The translations under genes and the position numbers were made by a program. A stretch of 64,000 nt of DNA, taken from Suillus spraguei (Eukaryota; Basidiomycota; Agaricomycetes; Boletales; Suillaceae). The stretch is taken from NCBI GenBank assembly GCA_016800925.1, contig JABCPU010000018.1, forward strand, positions 1-64,000. Reading direction: 5' to 3'. The first letter of the stretch is position 1; each line of letters begins with the position of its first letter. Shown here one piece after another: positions 22,864 to 34,878 of this stretch. The notes below the pieces were generated by a model. It was not told the origin of the DNA, searched no databases, and saw only the letters and a list, made by a program, of their open reading frames with translations.

Positions 22864-24326
22864 ATGCAACCCAACACCAATGCTGCATGGCGGGACCGTA
22901 TCCCTGGTTTTGGAACGCTGTTGTTTATTTCTGCCGTTCTCCGTATTGTGCTCATACTGTACAGCGAATGGCACGATGCGCATTCAATAGTGAAGTACAC
23001 AGACATTGACTATCGTGTATTCAGCGATGCTGCCAGATTCATCCTTTACCCCAAACTACAGGGCAATATTGCCAAGGGGCCACTTGCACCTCTCTTTTTT
23101 ACTGTCGGAGAGTAAGTTGCTCGATCTGTTTGGTTATGTCAAGCTCAGTGATTTCATAGTCCGTACGCTCGCCAGACTTATCGCTATACTCCACTGCTGG
23201 CCATACTTCTCCTTCCGAATGAGTGGCTGCACCCGTCATTCGGAAAGTACTTGTTTGCTGCATGCGATTTAATAAATGGCACCCTCATTTATCAAATTTT
23301 GATGCTGCACATTCTTCCCCATACTAAATCCTTGGCACCAGATGTCTCTGCAAAGAATTTGCAAAGCTCTATGCGTGCACATGCAACTCTCCTGGCAGCC
23401 ACTCACCTTTTGAACCCTCTTGTGTTCACAATCTCAACGCGTGGTTCTTCTGAAGCGATTCTCTGCACTTTTGTCCTCTTGACATTATTTTACGCACTTG
23501 AACGTCGACACAACGCTGCCGCCGTGATACTAGGACTCAGTGCTCATTGGAAAATCTACCCGATCATATATGGGGTTAGCTGTGTCTCTGCGATGACCTC
23601 GCAGCGCGTCAATGGCAAAGGGTGGAATTTTGTACATCTACGTCATCTGTTTGGAAGACAGGCACTTTGTTTCGCCCTGCTTAGCGCAGGGACATTTTTT
23701 ATTCTGGGAGCTGTATGCTACACTATGTAAGTATCTGTATCTTCTTCAAGCACCGAACCTCACGCTACCACAGGTGGGGATACCCCTTCCTCTACGAGGC
23801 GTATCTATATCACACAGACCGACGTGATCATCGGCATAATTTTTCTCCTTACTTCTACCTCATCTACCTCACATACCCTGGTTCCGGAGATACCTCAGCT
23901 GACTTATCAATCTGGCGTCAGCTACTCCGCTCGCCGTTTACGAGTCTTATACCCCAACTGACGTTGTCCCTCGGGACCGGCCTCGTCCTTGGCCGACTCT
24001 CAGCCGGCCTTCCGTTCGTGTGGTTTGTACAGACGTTCACATTCGTGCTCTTCAACCGTGTATGCACGTCCCAATACTTTATTTGGTATACCCTCTTCAT
24101 ACCCCTACTTGTACCTCGTATCAACCTTTCATGGAAAAAGTGGGCGATGTGCGGAGCAGTCTGGATGGGTACGCAAGCACTGTGGCTTGCAGAGGCATAC
24201 AAGTTGGAGTTCCTCGGTGATGATGTGTTCTTTGGGCTTTGGGTCAGGAGTTTGGTTTATGTCGCTGGTCATGCATGGGTACTTGGGGTCATCATAAGTG
24301 GATATGACACCCTTCGTATCATGTAA
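22864..24326 (+). CDS. GPI14: GPI mannosyltransferase 1 (PIG-M/Gpi14)
   Basis: Adds the first alpha-1,4-linked mannose to the GPI-anchor precursor in the ER lumen, using dolichol-phosphate mannose. The protein starts MQPNTNAAWRDRIPGFGT. It has the luminal catalytic loop YTDIDYRVFSDAARF (DxD-like), then DPYARQTYRYTPLLAILL, HPSFGKYLFAACDLINGTLIY, NPLVFTISTRGSSE, LGLSAHWKIYPIIY, WGYPFLYEAYLYHTDRRDHRHNFSPYFYLIYL and VWFVQTFTFVLFNRVCTSQYFIWYTLFIPLL, matching the family order along its whole length. There are two introns: 23112-23159 (48 bp) and 23727-23773 (47 bp), both GT-AG. The stop is TAA at 24324. The gene is intact and full length. Only 24327-25001 separates it from the convergent SAR1 gene. 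Confidence 0.93.
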
Positions 24327-25001
24327 CCAGAACGCTCAGACACTCAGGTAGTGATCATACGGAGATATGGCGCTATAATGGAGGGACAAGTTTCTTTAGT
24401 ATTTTCATTCTTCGTCAGCCGTTGCTTGAGCTCAGCAAACCCATTTATTGTAATAACCTGCTCTTCATCCAAGACTTGGCTTATCATCAGCGAGAGGCAA
24501 CACTGAGGGAAGTATGAACGCACCTGTTTCTACACCTTTCACTTCCAGCACTAGTAGTGCTTCAACATTCTTTCAATCCCCGGCTTCAATGTTACCGCTC
24601 TAGAAGAGCACACCCTTTGCAGCTTTCCTTCCATTTAACTCTCACCAAGTCTTCGTCACTAACTTAACCCTCGGTATCTTATATCACCGCCATCTTCCAC
24701 AGCCGCAAGTTGAACACTTTCAACTAGTTCTTTGATCATGGCTACGCGTCTCGCCACTTAAATCCAATGGAAGTTAACGACAAGCCAATATTTTAGGCGA
24801 CAAGTTGCTTTCATCGAGAAGACACGCTGAACAATTCTCAAATATTTACTCAACATATTCAAGTCTGCCGGGCTAATTAACACCGGGGTATGAAGTGTGA
24901 AGGATAGCATATGACGGCCCACAACGACAACAAAAACGAAGGACAAGGCAGAACAGGAATTAGTGAATATCTAATACCCCCTCACCAACTGAGGCATAGG
25001 A
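24327..25001. other. Convergent 3' spacer between GPI14 and SAR1
   Basis: About 675 bp with no conserved protein. A minus-strand open frame at 24758-24946 has no recognisable motif. It holds the 3' untranslated regions of both neighbours. I see no repeat or RNA gene in it. Confidence 0.5.
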
Positions 25002-25969
25002 TCATATCTGGAAGGGTCATATATCAGTCAAAATAAGATACATGGATGGGGGCAGGACATACGTATTGTGAGAGCCATAGGAAGCCTGAGCAAATACGTC
25101 ATTCAGTCATTTATGCACCAACCGTAACAAGTTAGGATGTTCACCTTCGCCGTACCCTTGTCTCTGGACAACTGAACACATGAATATCTCAATGGGTCGA
25201 ATGTCATTCAATGGGACCTTTCCCTGCCACCACGTTACGCTTGATCAGTAACTTTCCATACCAATCAAATACAAAAACCCACCTTGCCGGTCGTTTGGTA
25301 CAGCCCAAGGTGATGCCTCAATTCTTCCTCACTGACTGCACCAGGAGCATCGATCTTGTTGCCAAGAACTAGGAACGGAACCTTGGCAAGTTCCTCGATA
25401 GAAAGCAGAGCGTCAAGCTCAGCCTTTGATTCAGCGAAGCGCTCAAAGTCTGCAGAGTCGACCAAGAACACGATTCCATCGACCTCAGGGAAGTAGTCGC
25501 GCCAGAGGCGACGAGCTGAAACGCAAGTTAGTGTTCGGTCAACGGCCGAGGTCGCGAGAAGGGTAGTGTACTGACCTTGCTGATGTCCGCCGAGATCGTA
25601 CGTAGTGAATTTCACGTTACCAATTGCCAATTCCTCGGAAGCTGCAGGTGCATAATAATGATGAGAAAGCGTTGAAAATACAGACTTCGTACTAGGGTGA
25701 AGGGTGGGTTGAAGGGTGGCCAGTCTGTCGTTTTTCAGCATGTGCAATAGTGTCTGTAAAATACGTCAATAGGTCGTGTAAGCTTCCCACAAGTAAAGCT
25801 ACGTGCTGCTCACCGTCTTGCCAGCATTGTCTAGACCAAGGAAGAGAATCTTGGCGTTCTTGTGCATCAGCCCTAGAAGCAAGTTGAAGGGTAAATAAAA
25901 CATAAAATTCGGTTGGAAATACTGACCAAGCTGAGCAAGAATGTCCCAGAACCAATTTACGATGAACAT
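25002..25969 (-). CDS. SAR1: Small GTPase Sar1, COPII vesicle coat assembly
   Basis: Sar1 in its GTP form inserts its N-terminal amphipathic helix into the ER membrane and recruits Sec23/24. Start at 25969: [15 protein letters not shown]. Exons then give [20 protein letters not shown] (P-loop), [37 protein letters not shown] (switch II, DLGG), [44 protein letters not shown] (NKID guanine motif), [25 protein letters not shown] and GFLWLSQY. The last intron (25008-25062, GTATGT...CCAG) interrupts just before the final codon, so the last exon codes only Ile plus TGA (25002-25004), giving the family ending LSQYI. Reading through instead would add about 11 residues to a stop at 25024. The gene is head-to-head with NMT1. 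Confidence 0.93.
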
Positions 25970-26066
25970 GGTGATTGTTGAGCAACAAGAGTGGATAGCC
26001 GAAAGAGTCGCTCAATTTGGCACGTCTTGCGTGTCCTGTGACAACATTCCGTGACACACTGCTTCA
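25970..26066. promoter_or_regulatory. Bidirectional promoter between SAR1 and NMT1
   Basis: Only 97 bp separate the two divergent start codons, so both genes must share promoter sequence. No TATA box is visible. I cannot assign specific factor sites. Confidence 0.6.
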
Positions 26067-28117
26067 ATGTCTTCATCCTCTCAAAAGGCGCAAATCCAAG
26101 AAATAATCGATACCACCCAAGGATCTGACCCGGAGGATCGATGTTCTACCCCGGAACCCGAGGTTGACCATGAACAGGATGATACTATCACACCCCAAGC
26201 TTCATCATCCAAACCAAAGAAGAAGAAAAAGTCTAAAGCTGCAAAGGTTCTCAACGCGGTGCGCGGCAAGAACGAAATACCACAAGAGCTCATCAATCAC
26301 GTCGTGGATCGTGTTGCTGCTGAGCACGGGCAGAATACCCCAGCTACCGATGAGGATAATGTCAGGCAAGCATTAGAGCAGATGAAGATCATGGATGTCA
26401 TCAAAGGCAAATCGGGCATCGCTGGACGAGGGAAGAAAGCTATGGGAGAACATAAGGTATGTACAACTCATGTATAAATGTGGACTGAATTTAAGGCTCG
26501 ACATAGTTCTGGGCTACTCAGCCAGTTCCGCAGCTTGGTGTGCATGGCATTATATGTTTCAATTTTAAGGCACGCTAAGTGGTGGCTCTAGGTGATGAGG
26601 CTTCGCTCGATGACGGTTTCATCGAACCGAACAAATCTCGAGAAGAAGTGCGACAAGACGCATACCCTCTGCCGAAAGATTTTGAGTGGTCCATACTAGA
26701 TATTAACGACTCTAAACAAGTACGTGTATCGATTGCGTCACATTTTATCTTCGTGACTTTCAATTCTACAGATCAAAGAAGTTTACGATCTATTATCTCT
26801 CAATTACGTTGAAGACGATGAGGCCGCATTCCGTTTTAAATACAGTGCCGAGTTTCTTGAATGGTAAACTTGTCGGTGGATAATGGGACGTGCACCTGAT
26901 GAACATTTAGGGCTCTCAAGCCCCCGGGTTACCTCAAAGATTGGCACATTGGCGTGCGTGTGTCTTCGAACAAGAAACTGGTAGCCTTCATCTCTGGCGT
27001 GCCGGTTACATTACGTGTACGCGGAAAGTAAGACATCTTTATCGTGATAATTTCCAGGAACTTAAAATTACGCAGCGTCTTTCGGGCGTGCGAGATTAAT
27101 TACCTATGTGTGCACAAGAAGCTGCGCTCGAAACGCTTGGCCCCTGTGCTCATCAAGGAGGTCACACGACAAGTGAATTTAACGGGTGTCTTCCAGGCCA
27201 TCTATACCGCCGGTGTCGTCCTTCCCACACCTGTGTCCACTTGCCGGTATGTCACCTCTTTGTATAGTTAGCGGAAGTGCTCAATAGTCTGTCAGTTACT
27301 TCCACCGTTCACTGAACATCCCAAAACTTGTCGACGTCAAATTCACGTACGTTCCCAGGAGCATGACGCTTGCTCGAATGATTCGCGTCTACAAAATGGT
27401 GGCTAAGCCTCAACTGGGCGGCCTTCGTGAAATGGAGGAAAAAGATGTCTCAGATGTTGCTGATCTCTTCACGCGCTACATGCAGAGGTTCACCATGTGG
27501 CCAGTCATGACCCTTGACGAGATTCGCCACCAGTTTTTGAGTGGGAGAGGCCGTATGGACGAACCATCAGAGCATTATCGGAGACCAGGCCAGGTGGTGT
27601 GGACGTATGTTGTTGAGGTCAATTTCTTATTCGCGTGCTTCCTGCTACTATTCTAATGCACACTATAGGAAGCAGACACCGGTCGGATTACCGACTTCTT
27701 TTCGTTTTACTCTCTTCCCTCGACGATTATAAATCATCCAAAACATGGGCTCTTGGAGGCTGCCTACTTGTTTTATTATGCATCTGACGCTGCGTTTGTT
27801 GAAGACTCGGAAACGGACAGCCTGAAGAAACGATTAGAAGCTCTTGTAGGAGATGCACTGATCATCGCGAACCAAGCCAAATTTGACGTCTTTAATGCCC
27901 TTACACTCATGGATAACTGTAGCTTTTTGGAGAGTTTAAAGGTGTGTATCTTATTTATAAAGAAAACATGGTCAGTACTCATGGTTTGTGGTAGTTCGGC
28001 GCCGGGGACGGTCTCCTTAATTTTTACTTGTATAACTGGAGAACGGCGCCTCTGGCAGGTGTTTCATCCGCTGATGGTGTAGAACCAGGAAAGGGTGTTG
28101 GGGTTGTCATGTTGTAA
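26067..28117 (+). CDS. NMT1: Glycylpeptide N-tetradecanoyltransferase (N-myristoyltransferase)
   Basis: Transfers myristate from myristoyl-CoA to N-terminal glycines of proteins such as Arf GTPases. Start at 26067 gives [19 protein letters not shown], an acidic segment and a lysine-rich ribosome-binding-type stretch ([12 protein letters not shown]). The catalytic part reads [174 protein letters not shown] and [16 protein letters not shown]. It ends GVGVVML with TAA at 28115; the C-terminal leucine carboxylate is the catalytic base known for this family. Several short introns. Intact and full length. It is convergent with UFD1, with 160 bp between the stops. Confidence 0.93.
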
Positions 28118-28277
28118 CATCAATGTAACGTTGACCCAGGCCCGACAATCTATTCATTTTATGAATTACACATCCATCATTCAAGTATCTACGTACAACA
28201 TTATCCTTTACGCACGCACACGAACCATCGTCTGACCTTCTCCACCTTGTGGAATTAGCTATCTTACAACCACCAAT

Positions 28278-29985
28278 TCAATCACTGTCAATGTCAATCA
28301 TGTCATCATCATCCACGCCCCAATCCGGTGTCGGACTGCGTCGCTTTGACTGTGGCGCCTGTCGGGGAAGCGGTCTACCTCCAGCACCAAGATCACGCCC
28401 ACGGAAGCTTGGTGGAATGTGGCTGGACAAAGAGGAGCCTAGCGTGCTGCCAGTGCCCCAAACCTTCTCGCTCGGTTGCGTCTTTGCAGAAAGGTTCTCC
28501 TTTTCCTTTCCTTTGGCACCTGGGGGTGATGTGACTGGTCGGCCTGTGAGGGTATTGCCCGAACCTGAGAAAGAGGGCTGAAGAAATTGTCAGATTAATT
28601 TGAGGAGGAACTATAATCAAGCTCACAGCTGAAGGGGGAGGAGAGCTAGGAGAGGAAGGAGCCTTGGGTTCCGGTGGGGTGTATGGGACGACATTAAAGC
28701 CAAAGAACAGCTTCCCGAATGGAAGATTAAGTGCAGCAGGAACCTTGACATCTGCTTCGGCAGAGCTGTTGTTGATAATCTTCTGTTGGCTGTTGAAATC
28801 GTTAGCATGCCCCGACGCAACCAGATCGCCTTAAACCCACTCAGTTCTGATGATCTTACTATCTCCCCCTACTGGTTCAACTCCCCGATGACTGATACCC
28901 TTGCCTTTTGTCTTCCGACCAGCGAGAGTTTCTCCCTTGCCTTTGAAACTCTCCCAATGATCGCCACCTTTGCTTACAGCCGTTCCACCAGGAACAACAA
29001 AACCATCACCTAGGGATGAAGACGGTCGTGAGGAACCGGGACTCGATGAATTGAGGTCGATCTTTAATTTGGATGCCATAGTGGAGGGCGGGGCGGGTTT
29101 CGGACGCTCAGGCTCTACGTAACCCACCGGGGGAGCAAAATCGACCTCTAGGTCAGTGTCTAGTACGCTTATGCCACCTCCACCAGGTGTCGCCTCCATC
29201 ACAAGAAAGCCGAAGATTATTGAGTTGTAATATATTTCAATTATATCGCCTTGAGTGAGCGCAGTGAAGTTTCGCAACGCTTGCTCGAGCCTGGTGGATA
29301 TTAGCTGAGCTAGTGACACCGAAATACGTGCACATACACGGCTTTTGGATCTGATATTTCAAGGAAATGCGTAGATTGTGCCTGGAGCTTGACGAACTTG
29401 CCCTTCGGGAGTTCTGCGCCAGTTATGCGAATTGGGTCGCCCTCATTGAGACGTAATGTCTTCATCATCCAGTAAGGAAGATGAACTATTCCTTCTTCAG
29501 CGATGAACTCAAGTACACCTGCGTGTGTGGATGCGGCCGGATTGTTTGCATTTGTGAGCTGAAACATCCAAGGTCCCTCAAGATCGAGGTGAGTCAGGTG
29601 TGCGAGGGCTGATGGAGGCATAATAACTGCAAGGAAGTTGTTACTCCACAAATTCAGCGTACGATTAGATCTAATTACGTACTCTTTCCTCCGTAGGAGA
29701 GATTCTCTCGCTCCCGACCAGGGAGCATCGCTACACTGTAGGCCTTCAAGTACACGCTATACGAACGAGGATTTGCTCGAGAGCCCATGGGAACTCCAAA
29801 TCCTCTGGAATGACATAGCTGCTGGTCAGGTTTACTGACCCAGGAGCCAAAGAGAGGTAGCGTACTGGGCGAACTGAGCGAAAAGGCCCCCTGGACCACC
29901 TGCCATGCCATCCTGGATGTCAAACTATAAGAAATGATCAGTTAACTTGATCGTTTCTGTCACTAGATGCACCCACAAAGTCCAT
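28278..29985 (-). CDS. UFD1: Ubiquitin fusion degradation protein 1 (Ufd1), Cdc48 cofactor
   Basis: Ufd1 forms a heterodimer with Npl4 and brings ubiquitylated substrates to Cdc48/p97 in ERAD. Minus-strand exons read FDIQDGMAGGPGG, YLKAYSVAMLPGRERENLSYGGK, IIMPPSALAHLTHLDLEGPWMFQLTNA, STHAGVLEFIAEEGIVHLPYWMMKTLRLNEGDPIRI, GKFVKLQAQSTHFLEISDPKAV (UT3 double-psi barrel), LEQALRNFTALTQGDIIEIYYN and DLEVDFAPPVGYVEPERP. A long Ser/Pro-rich tail follows and ends DWGVDDDDMIDIDSD (TGA at 28278). I place the start at 29985, with exon MDF, an intron (donor GTGGGT, acceptor TTATAG) and FDIQDG. A GTAAAC donor with TATAG acceptor then joins to HVYLKAYSV. The N-terminal structure is less certain than the core. 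Confidence 0.9.
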
Positions 29986-30169
29986 TTGAAAATGAGAATG
30001 AGATCGCGTGAAGTCAAAGGGGAGTAGCTAGAGTCAAGGTTACTTTCAGGCATACGCGTGCATACCCAGCGGCGGCAAACCCCGCGGCTACCAATTTAGC
30101 GATTCCAGTTTTGTCTACGCGCAACATCATCTACCGCTTAAAATCTATTGAGCCTCTGACGAAGTCAAA

Positions 30170-32215
30170 ATGGCATCAAAGATTGCACCAGCAACATCTC
30201 AAGCAGCGTCTCAAGGAGCTCGCACGGGCTCAAATGCTGCGTTCAATGACAAGGTATTGGTCAGTCATAATCGCGATGGTCCGATGGAATGAACGCGTCA
30301 CAGGTCAAGCCAATGGAACTCCGGATGTCTAACTTGGTCGCTGCTAAAGGTACATGAAGAGTTTTGTTTGCGATGGTTTCGCATGGTTGACTTTCTCATA
30401 GCCATCAGCGATGCTGTTCGAACATCTCTTGGTCCAAGGGGGATGGACAAGATGGTATGTCTTCATGTTACTGCGTTGATGCTGAAGAGATGCCATATCG
30501 TGATTCATTTGCGCAGATTCAAACCTCAAAGGGCGAGGTCATTATCACCAACGATGGAGCAACAATTCTACGGAGTATTCAAGCCCTACATCCTGCTGCC
30601 AAGATGGTGCGCGCCGAGCCGTGATGCTTGCTGATCATCTACTTATATCATCTTAGCTGGTCGACCTCTCAGCTGCTCAAGATGTGGAAGCAGGTGATGG
30701 GACAACATCGGTTGTTGTTCTGGCAGGTAGCCTTCTCGGGGCCGCGGAAAAGATGCTGCAGAAAGGCATACATCCAACCATTATCGCAGAATCGTTTTTG
30801 AGAGCATCGGTCAAAGCAGTTGAATATCTCACTGAGATATCGACGCCAATTGATCTCAGTGACAAGACCAGTCTCCTCCGAGCAGCAAGTACTTCCCTGA
30901 ACTCCAAGGTGCTGAGGATTTTTGAAGTTGTCGTGATAGCGCTTTGTTGACGCACGCTTCAGATCGTCTCCCAATATTCATCTACACTTGCTCCAATCGC
31001 AGTGGCTGCTGTGACGCGTTTGGTTACACCTCAATCGTCCACTGTGGACCTTCGTGACATCAGGGTTGTGAAGAAAGTTGGTGGCACTATCGAAGACACT
31101 GAGCTTATAGATGGTGTTGTTCTCAACCAAAATGTTATTGTATCAGCTGGCGGTCCTACGCGTGTGGAGAAGGCCAAGATTGCCATCATCCAATTCCAGC
31201 TCAGTGCTCCCAAGCCTGATGTATGTGCCCTTCTTTTCTTTCGTCTCAGTTCTCATGGCACCTCATTAGATGGATAACACTGTCGTGATCAATGACTACC
31301 GACAAATGGATAAGGTCATCAAAGAAGGCCGTCAGTACTTGCTTAACATCTGCAAAAAGATCAAGAAGGCAAATTGCAACGTTTTGCTGATCCAAAAGTC
31401 TATCCTCCGTGATGCAGTCGACGATACGTCCCTCAGCTTCCTTAAGCGTCTTAACATCCTTGCAGTCAAGGATGTTGAGCGTGACGAGATCGAATTTCTT
31501 TCCAAGAGCCTCGGCTGCAAACCTATTGCCGACATCGAAGCTTTTACAGAAGACAAGCTTGGCTACGCAGATCTTGTCGAAGAGACTTCAAATGCTGGTA
31601 TCAAAGTCGTCAAGATCACTGGTGTAAAGAACCGTGGGCGCACAGTCAGTATTCTGGCTACGGGTGGTAACAACCTCGTCGTGGAGGAATGTGAACGCAG
31701 TCTGCATGATGCTCTTTGTGTTGTCCGGTGTCTTGTAAAGAAAAGGTGAGACTCAAGTGTTCTAGTTCTACGGGTTAAGGTTCTGATCTGATAAAAAGAG
31801 CGCTCATCGGTGGTGGTGGTGCACCTGAAATCCATGTCTCCCGGTTGTTGTCTCAATACGCACAGTCACTCAAAGGCATGGAAGCCTACTGCTTTCAAGC
31901 ATACGCAGACGCATTGGAAGTGATACCAACGACGCTTGCGGAGAATGCTGGACTTAACCCAATTGCTATTGTTACGGAGTTACGCAACCGACATGCTCTA
32001 GGTGACCGGAATGCTGGTATCAACGTTCGCACAGTAAGTGGTTGCAACCTGGAGTCACTTCAGACATTTGACAACATATACCTTAGGGCCTAATCTCAAA
32101 TATTCTTGAGGAAGATGTCGTTCAACCCCTTCTCGTCTCTACGAGCGCGATTGAACTCTCGACGGAGACTGTGTGCTTACTTTTGAAGATTGATGACTAT
32201 GTACAAGCAAGATAA
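30170..32215 (+). CDS. CCT4: T-complex protein 1 subunit delta (CCT4), cytosolic chaperonin
   Basis: One of eight subunits of the CCT/TRiC ring that folds actin, tubulin and others. Start at 30170: [20 protein letters not shown]. Exons give [70 protein letters not shown] (nucleotide-binding GDGTT), [81 protein letters not shown] (a delta-type junction), [74 protein letters not shown] and [10 protein letters not shown]. The stop is TAA at 32213. About eight short introns. Intact. The gene is divergent from UFD1, with 184 bp between the start codons. Confidence 0.93.
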
Positions 32216-32429
32216 TGAGACGTTCTGACATTCTAATAAAAATGGCTGGCTGTCTCCAAGTATAACAACGATGAACTAGGCCAATCAGTATAATCTGCAT
32301 TCATTCATTGGCACACATTTGAGTACATTCCTTCCACAAGACCGCGGTTGTGAAGTGAAAGCACCAGAAATACATAAAAATCACAGGTGTGCAGAGAATT
32401 TTCTCTCTTTTGATTGGGATGCAAAAAAA

Positions 32430-32502
32430 TGCCAGGACCGTGGATTGAACACGGGACCTCCAGAACTTCAGTCTGTTGCTCTCCCAGCTGAGCTATCCCG
32501 GC
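32430..32502 (-). tRNA. tRNA-Phe (GAA)
   Basis: A 73-nt cloverleaf on the minus strand. Acceptor GCCGGGA pairs with TCCTGGC (one G-T pair), with A as the discriminator base. The D arm has the AGCTCAGCTGGGAGAGC pattern. The anticodon stem-loop is CAGA-CTGAAGT-TCTG with anticodon GAA. The T arm is CCGTG-TTCAATC-CACGG. Boxes A and B are intact, there is no intron, and CCA is not encoded, as expected. A run of seven T follows immediately, serving as the Pol III terminator. Confidence 0.97.
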
Positions 32503-33221
32503 TTGAACATGGGATTTCTTATTGAATCCAGAGACTATTATGCGCCCCGATTTGGTGCCGAAACAAGCTACAGTTGTTTATAATACACCTCTCTTCGATC
32601 ATGATACTATTCGAAATGGGCATTCAACAATCCTTCGAATCCTTCGATCTAGTCTCTTTTGGATCAGGGTGAAGGCTCTTTCTGTCGCTGCACAACCTGA
32701 ATGTGTTCGACGTTCACGCAAAAAGAGGTTTAACCTCTTTGTAACAATAATGCATCAAACTTCGACCATCGGAGGCTTTTATTAGGTGCATTCTGCGTCT
32801 ACTATGTGGTCCTACCAAAGACTTGACATACAACAAGTGTCTTTTATCAAGTCGCCCCCCAGTCGGTTGCATGCAGAATGCTCCATCATGATTATCGAGC
32901 CAAGCCTGCAACTAGAATGATTTCCCAGTATCTTACGGCACCAGGTTCACAGCTCATTGATAGGCGACTCGGATGAGAAGCCGCGTGATGCGTGCATAAA
33001 GCACATTTACTCCTGTTCGCATCTATCTTACCTCACTTGACACTTTTCTATATCTTGCATCTTCTTCACCTTATATCTATTAATCTGGTACTGCATAGTG
33101 CACACGAGTCAAACCATCTGATTGTTACATAACCACACAGTCTTACTACTTAACACGCATCCCGTCGTCGTTAATACTTCACCGTTTTCTCATCACTCCC
33201 TGACACTGTTCCAGTATACTA
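32503..33221. other. Spacer downstream of CCT4 and the tRNA
   Basis: No conserved protein was recognised. Small open frames at 32522-32785 (+) and 32714-32911 (-) lack motifs. The last 200 bp are CT-rich and probably belong to the promoter and leader of the DUF6533 gene. Confidence 0.45.
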
Positions 33222-34878
33222 TGGAGTATTCACCATCTTACCATGTCGCAGCAGCGAGGAGCTTGCAGTTCACCACAGTGTGTTTCCTTGTTTCGGATAT
33301 GAGGGCGAAAAGTACTGACATTTCTTGTTCCATCAGTACATGTATGGTACGTACTTCTGAGCTCCTTATTTTTTACCCTAACACAGGTCAGTGTCAATAA
33401 CAACATTCTGGGTAGGCTTATCCCGATCTATATACCTCCGCTGTTAAACCCATTTATCCAGTGCTATGATTATGCATGCTCGCTGCGTGAAGAGGTGATA
33501 CACCTGTTCCGCGATACACCTCGGTCCTGATATCTACAATGCACATGCAAAGTGGACGTTTTTACTTCGATCCGACTGGAGCAAGGTCAAAGGCATGTAT
33601 ATTGTTACACGATACCTCCCCTTTAGCTTCCTCGCCATCGTTCTATGGAGTGTGTTCCGCTACAGCATACATTACCATGATGATGAATTAACACTTGTTC
33701 TTTAGTGAGCTTTAATACAAATGAAAACCCATGCGTATGTGATGATGTGGAGAGTTAACAAGAACGAACGACTTATTGCATGACGTTGCCAGATATGCTG
33801 GGTGTTGATCATTCTTGAGTCAGGTACGTCCAACGTGCATGCGTGTACGCACGTCCTTGCTGAAGCCTACCACTTTTCTCTCATAGTTCTTGGTATAGCA
33901 TTAGTCTTTTCATCTGAATGTACATCTCGTTTTCCCGTAAAATGTGTGTTTCTGATCTGATTCATTCAGGTTTTTTCATGCTCAGGACATATGTACTCTG
34001 GAACAAGAATAGAATCTTACTCGCAGCCATGTTATCCACCTTTTTCGTGAGTTCTTGATCCACTCACCACACTAAAGCAAGTGGTAGATGCATCAGCCAG
34101 GCTTTTCTCGTGGCATCCTTTGGCTTTGTCTTTGGCGTCTATACTGTCCCCGCAGGATGTACTCGCTGTCACCTTCCCTCTGGCGTTCCACGATAACTGA
34201 AACATTCTGTTCACTTTCATAGATATGATTAACGTTATCCCAGGCATCACAGGGTGCTACCAGAATCCGACTACTTTCGGGTTCTTCATACCATTTCTTC
34301 TCCTTACTGTGTTTGAACTAGGTGGGTGACCAGGAGCATACACCTGTACAAGCACACGCTAATGGATCCTTTCCCAGGACTCATGATACTCACGCTCATA
34401 CGCGCCATACAGAGCTGGCGGATGAGCTCAAGCCGCCTGTACGTTGTCTTGGTGAAACATAATATATTTTATTATGCATGCGGTCTTCGTGAGTTGCCAC
34501 TCGTGTGCCCCGTTTTCTGTACTCATCCATTATCATTCTCTTTTCTAAAGTACTCTCAGTGGCAAACATACTCGCATCACAGTTCCTCGAGGTGCGTGAA
34601 TCTCTCAAATACCTTTTATAATTGAGCCGTTGATGTTCCGGACCCCAGTACTCCTACTACAACGTGTTGTATGTGTATGTACCTCCATATGCTTTTCCGT
34701 ATTGCTACTGAAAATATCCAAACTTACACGCACATACAGTTTCGAGGTCGTGGTCCTTGCGATCCTCGCTACGCGCATGCACCTCCATCTCTGGCACACG
34801 AACCGACGTGCATACGACTCTGGCGACCCAGTGAATTTTGCAATGTCCGATATGTCATCTATGAATTTCGCGGCATGA
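33222..34878 (+). CDS. DUF6533-type seven-helix membrane protein of agaricomycetes
   Basis: Function unknown. This is a large basidiomycete family of predicted multi-helix membrane proteins. Exons read MEYSPSYHVAAARSLQFTT at 33222, then WTFLLRSDWSKVKGMYIVTRYLPFSFLAI (about 33555-33645, the hallmark Y.VTRYLPF), NENPC.CDD (about 33722), LRTYVLWNKNRILLAAML (about 33975-34035), a loop and helix FLVASFGFVFGVYTVP, IPGITGCYQNPTTFGFFIPFLLLTVFE (34240-34320), LMILTLIRAIQSWRM, SSRLYVVLVKHNIFYYACGL and FEVVVLAILATRMHLHLWHTNRRAYDSGDP. It ends SMNFAA with a stop at 34876. Introns are numerous and short. I did not reconcile every splice phase, so a broken copy cannot be excluded. It sits in a repeat-rich stretch, as these genes often do. 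Confidence 0.68.

Noticed and set aside
29820..29930. Apparent frameshift in the UFD1 N-terminus
   Set aside because: A GTAAAC donor and TATAG acceptor join the upstream exon to YLKAYSV in frame, so an intron explains it without mutation.
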